DNA of 12,960 nt, taken from the NCBI GenBank assembly GCA_945947045.1, contig CAMEXG010000043.1, positions 1 through 12,960 on the forward strand, given 5' to 3'. The DNA is from an uncultured Spirochaetales bacterium (GTDB taxonomy: Bacteria > Spirochaetota > Spirochaetia > Sphaerochaetales > Sphaerochaetaceae). The position numbers and the translations under genes were made by a program. Shown in pieces: positions 1 to 6,322 of the stretch. Position 1 is the first letter of the stretch; each line of letters opens with the position of its first letter. The notes beneath the pieces were generated by a model. The model was not told where the DNA came from. It ran no database searches and saw nothing but the letters and a program-made list of their open reading frames with translations.

Positions 1-1
1 G

Positions 2-106
2 AAGAGTGTAATAAAGAAAATCGAGGAAATAGCAGGAATAAAAGCGGAAGAGAAAAGAAGCGTAGGAACAAGGATAGGAAAAGTCAGAGAAGAATACATA
101 ATATGA
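2..106 (+). CDS. C-terminal end of an unidentified protein (partial)
   Basis: An open frame enters from the left edge and ends at a TGA at 104-106. It gives about 34 residues, rich in Lys, Glu and Ile, including the stretch GTRIGKVREEYII at the very end. Codon use (AGA/AGG for Arg, GGA for Gly) matches the neighbours, and the stop lies just 27 bp before the convergent end of the deformylase gene, so it is probably the tail of a real gene. Too little is visible to name a family. No convincing terminator hairpin is seen between 107 and 133. Confidence 0.5.
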   Translation, partial: KSVIKKIEEIAGIKAEEKRSVGTRIGKVREEYII

Positions 107-133
107 TTATATCCTTGTACTGAAAGTAAATCT

Positions 134-544
134 TCAAATTATTATTCCATTCATGTGGTCTATTTCATGCTGAATCACTTCTGCTGTCAGAGAGGAAAAA
201 GTAGAGACTCTCTCCCTTCCTTTCCAGTCAAAATATATAAGCTCAATGGATTCGAACCTCTTTGTTTTCCTGACTCCCTCCAGGCTCAAGCAGCCTTCCT
301 CTATGTCATAAGGACCGAAGGAAGAAACAATTTGGGGATTAAACATTACTTTGACTGAATCGTCGATAAAGAGTGCCAAGGCTCGTTTTCTAACACCGAT
401 CATGTTGGCTGCCAGCCCTAGACAGGAACCTTTATGAAACAGAAGAGTATCTCGTAAGTCCTCAAATAACTCTCTATCTGGAAAAGAGCAGTCACAAGAG
501 GGTTTAGAGAGATACTCTTCATCCCTTACTATCTTTCTTACCAT
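134..544 (-). CDS. def: Short peptide deformylase homologue
   Basis: Peptide deformylase removes the formyl group from the N-terminal Met of nascent proteins and releases formate. All three family motifs can be found in 136 residues: motif I at 43-50 (GLAANMIG), motif II at 83-87 (EGCLS, metal ligand Cys85) and motif III at 125-130 (QHEIDH, metal ligands His126 and His130, catalytic Glu127). Motif I is atypical: the usual Pro-Gln is Asn-Met, so the catalytic Gln is absent. The protein stops six residues after the HExxH motif and so lacks the C-terminal helix of standard deformylases (about 165-180 aa). From memory, a short clade with this AANMIG signature occurs in Firmicutes and relatives; a second, canonical deformylase may exist elsewhere. 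The gene starts 2 nt after the fhs stop with no Shine-Dalgarno of its own, so translation is probably coupled to fhs. The family is clear; deformylase activity is less certain. Confidence 0.85.
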   Translation of the reverse strand: MVRKIVRDEEYLSKPSCDCSFPDRELFEDLRDTLLFHKGSCLGLAANMIGVRKRALALFIDDSVKVMFNPQIVSSFGPYDIEEGCLSLEGVRKTKRFESIELIYFDWKGRERVSTFSSLTAEVIQHEIDHMNGIII

Positions 545-546
545 TA

Positions 547-2214
547 TTACATCAGCCCGACTATTCTGCCGTCTTCCGTTACATCGATTTTCTCTGCCTG
601 ACTCTCTTTGGGAAGACCAGGCATAGTCATGATTTCTCCTGTAAATACGACGATGAAGCCAGCTCCTCTACTGATCCTTATATCCCTTACAGTGAGAGTG
701 AAAAGATCAGGAGCACCAAGTTTTTTGGGATCATCAGAGAATGAATACTGAGTCTTGGCCATACATATAGGAGCATTACCCATACCTATCTCGACAGCCT
801 TCTTTATCTTAGTCTTTACACCTTGCGCAAAAGTAACTTTGGCTCCTCCATATACCTTGGTGACAACCTTCTTTATTTTCTCTTCTATGGTATCGGACAA
901 ATCATAAGAGAAAGAAAGTTCAGACGGTTTCTCCGTAAGCTCAACTACTTTCTCCGCCAGTTCTATGCTGCCGTCTCCACCCTTTTCCCAAGCTTTGGAG
1001 ACAACCATATCTACACCCTCTTCCTCCACTCTCTTCTTTACTTCCAATACTTCCTCTTCGGTATCTGTAATGAAATTATTAAGGGCGACCACAACAGGAA
1101 GGGAGAATACAGACTTAATATTATTTATATGTCTCTTTAAGTTTACACATCCCGCAGCAACTGCTTCAGGGTTTGGGATAGACAAGTCCTGTTTCTTTAC
1201 TCCTCCATGCATCTTAAGAGCCCTGACAGTTGCAACAAGAACTACAGCGTCTGGTTTGAGGGAAGCCGTCCTGCACTTAATGTCGAAGAACTTTTCAGCT
1301 CCCAAATCTCCTCCGAAACCAGCCTCAGTCACAACATAATCGCCTGTTTTAAGTGCCATTTTTGTAGCTAGAATAGAGTTACAACCATGTGCGATATTGG
1401 CAAAAGGACCACCATGAATAAAAGCAGGTGTACCTTCCAGAGTCTGAACAAGATTCGGTTTCAATGCATCCTTCAAAATGGCTGTCATGGCACCTTCGGC
1501 TTTTAAGTCCTTTGCAGTCACCATCTCACCGCTATAAGTGTAACCGACTATTATTCTCCCAAGCCTTTCCTTCAGATCCATAAGGGATGAAGAGAGACAG
1601 AAGACCGCCATGACTTCACTGGCTACAGTAATATCGAAGCCGTCTTCCCTTACAACCCCATTCTTGGCACCAAGACCAGCCACAATATGTCTCAGTTCCC
1701 TGTCATTCATATCCATTGCTCTGCGGATAGAGATGGAAGACGGATCTATATTGAGTGCATTTCCTTGGAATATGTGGTTATCGACCATTGCACAAAGGAG
1801 ATTGTTCGCCCCTTCAATGGCATGGAAATCACCATTGAAATGGAGATTGATGTCAGCCATTGGTGCAACCTGCGCCATTCCGCCTCCAGTAGCCCCGCCT
1901 TTTACCCCGAATACAGGCCCCATACTCGGTTCCCTGAGAGCAAGGACAGATTTCTTTCCAATCTTTCTTAGTCCGTCTCCCAATCCGATTGTCGTGGTGG
2001 TCTTACCCTCTCCAAGAGGAGTCGGAGTAATGGCTGTCACAAGAATAAGTCTGCCGTCTTTCTTCTCTTTATTATCTGAGAGATAAGAAAGGTCTATCTT
2101 CGCTTTATACCTGCCATAGTTTTCAACGTATTTTTCTTCTATTCCCGCTTTTTCAGCAATGTCGCCGATATTAGACAAAACAACTGAATCTGCTATTTCA
2201 ATATCGCTTCTCAT
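547..2214 (-). CDS. fhs: Formate--tetrahydrofolate ligase
   Basis: Makes 10-formyl-tetrahydrofolate from formate, ATP and tetrahydrofolate in the cytoplasm, feeding purine synthesis, Met-tRNA formylation and, in acetogens, the methyl branch of the Wood-Ljungdahl pathway. The 555 residues match the family's usual length of about 556. The ATP-binding loop TPTPLGEGKTTTT is at 63-75. It is followed by the family signature GVKGGATGGGMAQVAPM (about 103-119) and the HFNGDFHAIEGANNLL segment (about 125-140). The ATG at 2214 is preceded by a strong GAGGAGGA ribosome binding site with a 6-nt spacer. The gene follows the lipoprotein gene by about 21 nt and is followed after 2 nt by the deformylase homologue, giving a direct metabolic link through formate. 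No other one-carbon gene such as folD is nearby, so its role may be formate salvage rather than acetogenesis. Confidence 0.97.
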   Translation of the reverse strand: MRSDIEIADSVVLSNIGDIAEKAGIEEKYVENYGRYKAKIDLSYLSDNKEKKDGRLILVTAITPTPLGEGKTTTTIGLGDGLRKIGKKSVLALREPSMGPVFGVKGGATGGGMAQVAPMADINLHFNGDFHAIEGANNLLCAMVDNHIFQGNALNIDPSSISIRRAMDMNDRELRHIVAGLGAKNGVVREDGFDITVASEVMAVFCLSSSLMDLKERLGRIIVGYTYSGEMVTAKDLKAEGAMTAILKDALKPNLVQTLEGTPAFIHGGPFANIAHGCNSILATKMALKTGDYVVTEAGFGGDLGAEKFFDIKCRTASLKPDAVVLVATVRALKMHGGVKKQDLSIPNPEAVAAGCVNLKRHINNIKSVFSLPVVVALNNFITDTEEEVLEVKKRVEEEGVDMVVSKAWEKGGDGSIELAEKVVELTEKPSELSFSYDLSDTIEEKIKKVVTKVYGGAKVTFAQGVKTKIKKAVEIGMGNAPICMAKTQYSFSDDPKKLGAPDLFTLTVRDIRISRGAGFIVVFTGEIMTMPGLPKESQAEKIDVTEDGRIVGLM

Positions 2215-2220
2215 CTTTAC

Positions 2221-2228
2221 TCCTCCTC
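2221..2228 (-). promoter_or_regulatory. Strong ribosome binding site of fhs
   Basis: On the minus strand the sequence reads GAGGAGGA, then six bases (GTAAAG), then the fhs ATG at 2214. This is a near-ideal Shine-Dalgarno with normal spacing. It lies in the short gap after the lipoprotein gene and suggests fhs is translated more strongly than its neighbours. Confidence 0.8.
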
Positions 2229-2235
2229 AAAAGAG

Positions 2236-3366
2236 TCAGAATCTATATCTTCCGCCTACAACAATTGAAGGCATAAACTTGAAACCCTCTCCAAATGATA
2301 ACTGACCGTCTGCTTCTCCAAACACAAAGAAGCCATCGAGGATTTCATGCTCATATCCAACTCCGATAGATAATACAACGCCGCCCTTATTTTCTTTTAA
2401 GCCGAATCTCCAACCGCCATCCAGGAATGAATATAGTCCATCTAGAATAGGGATATCGTATCTGAGGCGTAGTGAGAGGGGAATATAACCCTTCACTTCA
2501 TAGCCACCGGCGACTCCGATTCTAAGAGAAGGAATAACGGATACATCGAACATAGCCTTGATATCGGAATCGAAACCACTGTTATATTTGGCGCTGAAGG
2601 ACAACGAAACAGAGAATTTATCAATAAGCTTACCTGCGTTTGTCAAAGGAGTAGGTTTGTTTTCTTCTATTACCTCTTCTATCACTGGAGACTCTGCCAA
2701 GACTTCCGTCTCCTTTTCTCCACCCTCATTCTCAAAAGAAGTCTCTACAGTGTCAGAAGGAAGCGTTGTGATTACTTCTTCACTCTTCTCTAATGTATCA
2801 ACTGGAGAATCCGAAGATACAAGGAGAGGAGAAGCCTCTTCTTTTTCTGCATTGATTCTATCCATGAGATCTCTGACTTTATCCCATAAAGAAGAGAGTT
2901 CGTCTTCTGTAGTATCAGCTGAATATGACAGCATCACCACATCTTCTTCAAATGAGACACTGTACTTATCCAAGAACTCCGGATTTTCACTTAGGAGTCG
3001 AGATACAAAATCCCTTGCATCTTCCTCGCTCATGTTTGTTTTTATTTCACCATTGTCACTATGGAAATTGGATCTGAGAAGAACTGTACCGCCTCTATAT
3101 ACAAAAGATATAGGTTTTCTTTCGCCTTCTTCCTCTAATACTGTATCTTCATTTCTATCAATGTCTTTTTCTTCACTTTCCTCAATTAAACTCTCGTTGA
3201 CAGTAATTAGAGGTATCTCTTTATCAAGAGTCTTAGGTTCAGTCGTCTTTTCCTGAGCGACGGTGACGACAGGACCGTTTTGGCCTTGAGCATCCTTTTT
3301 TTTGCAAGAGACGACCAACAATACTGTAACAATGATTACAAACGGAATAAGAAAACGCTTTTTCAC
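2236..3366 (-). CDS. Lipoprotein with acidic linkers and C-terminal beta-barrel-like domain
   Basis: I do not recognise a named family. From a GTG at 3366 the 376-residue product begins with a textbook lipoprotein signal peptide: a KKR start, a hydrophobic core, then LLVVSC with Cys21 as the lipidation site followed by KKKD. An acidic Glu/Ser/Thr-rich linker follows to about residue 85, then a small alpha/beta region (about 86-171), a second acidic linker (about 172-240) and a beta-rich domain (about 246-376). That last domain has alternating hydrophobic strands separated by turns and ends in GGRYRF, a terminal-Phe signature of outer-membrane barrel strands; about eight strands fit. A longer reading frame from 3426 adds 20 residues but lacks a ribosome binding site, whereas the GTG has GGAGG six bases upstream. 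Likely an outer-membrane or periplasmic-face protein; function unknown. It lies between the EamA permease gene and fhs. Confidence 0.8.
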   Translation of the reverse strand: MKKRFLIPFVIIVTVLLVVSCKKKDAQGQNGPVVTVAQEKTTEPKTLDKEIPLITVNESLIEESEEKDIDRNEDTVLEEEGERKPISFVYRGGTVLLRSNFHSDNGEIKTNMSEEDARDFVSRLLSENPEFLDKYSVSFEEDVVMLSYSADTTEDELSSLWDKVRDLMDRINAEKEEASPLLVSSDSPVDTLEKSEEVITTLPSDTVETSFENEGGEKETEVLAESPVIEEVIEENKPTPLTNAGKLIDKFSVSLSFSAKYNSGFDSDIKAMFDVSVIPSLRIGVAGGYEVKGYIPLSLRLRYDIPILDGLYSFLDGGWRFGLKENKGGVVLSIGVGYEHEILDGFFVFGEADGQLSFGEGFKFMPSIVVGGRYRF

Positions 3367-3372
3367 CCTAAT

Positions 3373-3377
3373 CCTCC
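3373..3377 (-). promoter_or_regulatory. Ribosome binding site fixing the GTG start of the lipoprotein
   Basis: The minus strand reads GGAGG, then ATTAGG, then GTG at 3366. This good site with a 6-nt spacer chooses the GTG over the in-frame upstream ATG codons at 3426, 3417 and 3396. The choice also places the signal peptide exactly at the N terminus. Confidence 0.7.
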
Positions 3378-3443
3378 GCTGTTTTGATTCTAGCATGAGT
3401 CGAAAGCTTTTTCCCATATCAATCACTTTGAACTATGTGTTTT

Positions 3444-4328
3444 TTATGTGCTTTCACCCCGACTTGTCTTTTTATTATAGAGGAATAATAAATAAGCACT
3501 TATGAAGATGATCGCATATCCTATTATTGAAGTCCAATAGGGAATCTGGCCTAGAAACAATATTCCCCAAAGGGCAGAGAACACTACTGTAAAATACTCG
3601 AATATGGAAATCTCCTTACTTGGCGCTTCCTTATATGCAAGAGTGATCCCGAACTGTCCAATTGTAGCGCTTACGGATGCCATCGACAGGTAGAATATCT
3701 GCAAAGATGACATAGGGGCATGGTCAATAATTACAATGGGGATTGCGACTATAGTGGATACAAGAGAAAAGCCGAATACTATCTCAGAGGATGGCATACC
3801 ACGCTTTCCCAAAGCTCTTACACAAGCATATGCAGTTCCTGCTCCGAAGCCACCTATAACGCCGACGACAGAAGCCACCATACTTTCAGAAAAATGCATT
3901 TCAGGTCTGACGACAAAGAGCATGCCGACAAAAGCCAGAGAAACAAACAAGAATTGTTTCCAGTTTGTCTTCTCCTTCAAAATTAATGCAGAAAGGATAA
4001 GAGTAAAAAACGGAGCCAGTTTATTTAGAATCGATGCGTCGGAGAGCACCAAATGGTCCAATGCATAGAAGTTGCAAAAGAGTCCTATGGAGCCGAAAAC
4101 AGCCCTCATCAATAGAATTCCAAGGTCTGATGGCTTGGTGTCAGGAGTATCTCCACTCTTTATAAAGAGAAAGAGAGAGACTATCATTGCACCCCCGTTC
4201 CTGAAAAGAGCCTTCTGAAATGTAGGAAGATCACCTGCTTTGACGACAAAGAAATTCATTAAAGAAAAGCCCAAAGCAGATATTATTACATAGAATATTC
4301 CTTTCTTTATATTTCCCTGATGTTTCAT
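3444..4328 (-). CDS. EamA/DMT-family permease
   Basis: A ten-segment inner-membrane transporter of the drug/metabolite superfamily, a broad group exporting amino acids, purines, sugars or drugs; substrate cannot be told. The protein is nearly all hydrophobic segments joined by short charged loops, in two EamA halves. The first half contains NKLAPFFTLILSALILKEK and the second the matching EYFTVVFSALWGILFLGQ pattern, the end-of-repeat glycine/aromatic signature typical of the family. Length from ATG 4328 is 294 residues, usual for the family. A TTG at 4364 would add 12 residues, but neither start has a convincing Shine-Dalgarno. I prefer 4328 because it puts the first membrane segment close to the N terminus and because a TATATT -10-like box overlaps the TTG. 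First gene of the minus-strand run, divergent from the MFS gene, ending 77 nt before the lipoprotein GTG. Confidence 0.88.
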   Translation of the reverse strand: MKHQGNIKKGIFYVIISALGFSLMNFFVVKAGDLPTFQKALFRNGGAMIVSLFLFIKSGDTPDTKPSDLGILLMRAVFGSIGLFCNFYALDHLVLSDASILNKLAPFFTLILSALILKEKTNWKQFLFVSLAFVGMLFVVRPEMHFSESMVASVVGVIGGFGAGTAYACVRALGKRGMPSSEIVFGFSLVSTIVAIPIVIIDHAPMSSLQIFYLSMASVSATIGQFGITLAYKEAPSKEISIFEYFTVVFSALWGILFLGQIPYWTSIIGYAIIFISAYLLFLYNKKTSRGEST

Positions 4329-4388
4329 CTCATTGAGAATACTTCGTAAAGAGATTATTTCCAATATAAAAAGAAGTGGAAATAACCC

Positions 4389-4398
4389 TCGTTAACGA
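4389..4398. promoter_or_regulatory. Perfect 10-bp palindrome in divergent promoter region
   Basis: TCGTTAACGA is self-complementary and lies midway between the divergent EamA and MFS genes. It could be a small operator half-pair, but a 10-bp palindrome may also arise by chance. No recognised regulator site matches it. Confidence 0.25.
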
Positions 4399-4408
4399 AT
4401 TAATGTTC

Positions 4409-4490
4409 AGTATACTCCTCCCTCTCCTTGATAAAAGATAGATAAGATGACACTATTATGTGTTTTTCGAGTTTCTGGGAGGAGTATGTT
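4409..4490 (+). promoter_or_regulatory. Leader inverted repeat that can mask the MFS ribosome binding site
   Basis: The 11 bases ATACTCCTCCC at 4412-4422 are the exact reverse complement of GGGAGGAGTAT at 4477-4487. The right arm contains the Shine-Dalgarno and the first two bases of the ATG at 4486. With two G-U pairs and one A-U pair the stem extends to 4409-4422 with 4477-4490. In RNA this would hide the ribosome binding site behind a 54-nt loop, suggesting regulated translation. The caveat is that a TATACT box (4411-4416) overlaps the left arm; if that box is the -10 element, the left arm is not transcribed. Confidence 0.45.
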
Positions 4491-5667
4491 TTCTATTCTT
4501 TTATTGATCATTATATACATGTCCTTCATTTCATTAGGCCTGCCGGACAGCATGCTTGGTGCAGCATGGCCTATGATATATCCCACCATTGGAGCAGATG
4601 TATCCATGGCAGGGACGGTAAGTATGATAGCTTGTATAGGAACAGTCATCAGTTCTCTCTCGTTTTCCAAGATAGCTAGACGCTTTTCCACCCGCACAAT
4701 AACCGCATTCTCAATATTTGTAACTAGTTTTGCACTTTTTTTGATGTCTAAAGCCACATCATTATACATGATGCTTCCCATCTCTTTGTTATTGGGATTA
4801 GGAGGTGGATGCGTAGACAGCGCTCTTAACAACTATGTTTCTATCCATTACTCTACAGGGGCGATGTCATTTCTTCATGGCTTTTGGGGAGTAGGCACCA
4901 CAATCGGCCCTATTCTTTTGGGGATCCTTATTCCTTTGGGATATACCTGGAGAACAGGATATTTCTCTCTTTCCATGATACAGGCGGTAATTCTTATTTT
5001 CTCTCTCCTTGCCTTCCCCCTTTGGAAACTAAAGGAAAAAGAGAATAAGAAAGAAGGCGTCTACGAAGACAACCCAAAAGTCATAGGCACAAAGGAAGCA
5101 ATAAAAAGAAATGGTGCTGTTTTTGCACTTCTAGGCTTCTTCGCCTACTGCTCCCTGGAAAACACCATTATGGTATGGAATGCAACATACATGGTTTCAG
5201 GCGGACTCAACGAATCCACGGCTGCATCTTTTTCTTCTCTGTTTTTCTGGGGTATGACCATAGGAAGAATTATGACAGGCTTTGTTGCAGATAAGTATGG
5301 AGACGCTTTTATGGTTAGAGTGGGAGGAATAGTATTGATCCTTTCCATTATTCTCACTCCTATTGTTCCTATAGACTACTTCTGGATTGTCCTCTTGCTT
5401 CTAGGCTTGGGATGCGCTCCGTTCTATCCAATGATGATGCATCAGACACCCCGTTTATATGGAGTTGACGCCTCTCCTTCTCTTATTGGTCTTCAAATGG
5501 CTTCTGCCTATGTAGGCTCCACACTGGCTCCACCTTTATTTGGATTTGTCTCCAAATACTTGGGAATGTGGCTTTTTCCCCTTTATATCCTTCTTTTCTT
5601 TATTCTCCTTGTTTTTGCAACAGAAAAGAAAAGATCACTCCTTTCTTCTCTCGGCTTATTAAAGTAG
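4486..5667 (+). CDS. Major facilitator superfamily transporter
   Basis: A twelve-segment inner-membrane carrier; substrate not identifiable from sequence. The N terminus (MFSILLLIIIYMSFISLGLPDS from 4486) runs straight into the first membrane helix with the LGLPDSMLGAAWP signature seen in a common sugar/metabolite MFS subgroup. The first half has the short basic loop ARRFSTRT between helices 2 and 3. The second half repeats it as a motif-A-like GRIMTGFVADKYGDAF. Length is 393 residues. An in-frame ATG at 4447 would add 13 non-hydrophobic residues and has only a weak GATAAG-type site. The ATG at 4486 has GGGAGGAG directly in front, though the spacing is short. The leader can fold over this site. 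The stop codon overlaps the ribosome binding site of the NusG-like gene, so the two are one operon. Confidence 0.9.
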   Translation: MFSILLLIIIYMSFISLGLPDSMLGAAWPMIYPTIGADVSMAGTVSMIACIGTVISSLSFSKIARRFSTRTITAFSIFVTSFALFLMSKATSLYMMLPISLLLGLGGGCVDSALNNYVSIHYSTGAMSFLHGFWGVGTTIGPILLGILIPLGYTWRTGYFSLSMIQAVILIFSLLAFPLWKLKEKENKKEGVYEDNPKVIGTKEAIKRNGAVFALLGFFAYCSLENTIMVWNATYMVSGGLNESTAASFSSLFFWGMTIGRIMTGFVADKYGDAFMVRVGGIVLILSIILTPIVPIDYFWIVLLLLGLGCAPFYPMMMHQTPRLYGVDASPSLIGLQMASAYVGSTLAPPLFGFVSKYLGMWLFPLYILLFFILLVFATEKKRSLLSSLGLLK

Positions 5668-5673
5668 GATTAA

Positions 5674-6291
5674 ATGATGAAAGCCGAATGGGAATTCTCA
5701 GAAGAACTGGAAGATAGAAGGACGAACCTCGTAGTCAAGGGGTATGACAGTTATTGTCTTCAAACCATGGGAGGAAAAGAGATAGAGCTGGCAAAGGAGA
5801 TTAATATTCTCTATAGGGATAAAGAAGCCCTCGCTCTTCCTTTTTTGAGAATCACCCACAAAAGTAAGAATGGTGTAAAAAGTACGTTTCAGAAAGTAAT
5901 GCTTCCGGGTTATGTGTTTCTATATCTTCCAAAGGAATCAATACCATTTGAAATACAACCTGGGGGAATAAGTTTTCATTTTGTACGCAACGTTGATAAA
6001 AACGATTTTCTATTACGTAGAAGCGATGAAAAATATGCCCAGTGGATTTTTAACAGCGGCGGAATAATCGGCATGTCAAAGGCAATTAAAGTCAATGGCA
6101 AAGTCAGAGTTATTTCAGGACCTCTCTACAATATGGTGGGAAATATCAAAGAGTATTCCAAGAAGAATAGAAACTGCAGAATCGAAATAACTCTATTTAA
6201 CCGTGTTATATCTATGTGGCTTCCTTTCCAATGGTTGGTTGAGGTTCCTGAAGAAAAGAAAACAGAAGATAATCAATCAAATAACAGTTAA
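5674..6291 (+). CDS. NusG/LoaP-like transcription elongation factor
   Basis: A NusG-family paralogue expected to bind RNA polymerase and promote processive antitermination. The NGN domain spans about residues 26-118 (YCLQTMGGKE for strand 1 and LPGYVFLYL at 77-85, the family's signature strand). A KOW domain spans about 140-192 (KVRVISGPLYNMVGNIKEY followed by the RIEITLFNRVISMWLP strands). Housekeeping NusG is normally beside secE and ribosomal protein genes; this copy is not, so it is a specialised paralogue of the LoaP/RfaH class. A charged extension of about 25 residues precedes the NGN domain, and the C terminus is a short Glu/Lys/Asn tail. The AGGA site overlaps the transporter's TAG, so translation is coupled to it. 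A terminator hairpin follows 4 bp after the stop. Unlike many specialised NusG genes it closes rather than opens its operon, so its target is unclear. Confidence 0.85.
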   Translation: MMKAEWEFSEELEDRRTNLVVKGYDSYCLQTMGGKEIELAKEINILYRDKEALALPFLRITHKSKNGVKSTFQKVMLPGYVFLYLPKESIPFEIQPGGISFHFVRNVDKNDFLLRRSDEKYAQWIFNSGGIIGMSKAIKVNGKVRVISGPLYNMVGNIKEYSKKNRNCRIEITLFNRVISMWLPFQWLVEVPEEKKTEDNQSNNS

Positions 6292-6295
6292 AATT

Positions 6296-6318
6296 TTTCC
6301 CCTCGCCTGGAGGGGAAA
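6296..6318. terminator. Bidirectional hairpin terminator between convergent genes
   Basis: A perfect 9-bp stem, TTTCCCCTC at 6296-6304 with GAGGGGAAA at 6310-6318, closes a 5-nt loop. On the plus strand it is followed by TCTTTT. On the minus strand it is followed by AA and then TTTT from the AAAA at 6290-6293. It begins 4 bp after the NusG-like stop and 4 bp after the methyltransferase stop, so it probably ends both transcripts. Confidence 0.8.
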
Positions 6319-6322
6319 TCTT

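Noticed and set aside
823..2086. Several plus-strand open frames opposite fhs
   Set aside because: They are antisense to a full-length, highly conserved enzyme, have no ribosome binding sites and give no recognisable protein.
3296..3303. Run of eight A (minus strand) just after the lipobox Cys, possible phase-variation or frameshift site
   Set aside because: It encodes the normal KKK after the lipidation site and the frame is intact on both sides. Eight bases is short for a contingency tract and there is no sign of switching in a single sequence.
4407..4832. Minus-strand open frame of about 141 codons across the MFS start
   Set aside because: It overlaps the first helices of a clear transporter on the other strand, and its composition mirrors that gene. 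It lacks any domain.
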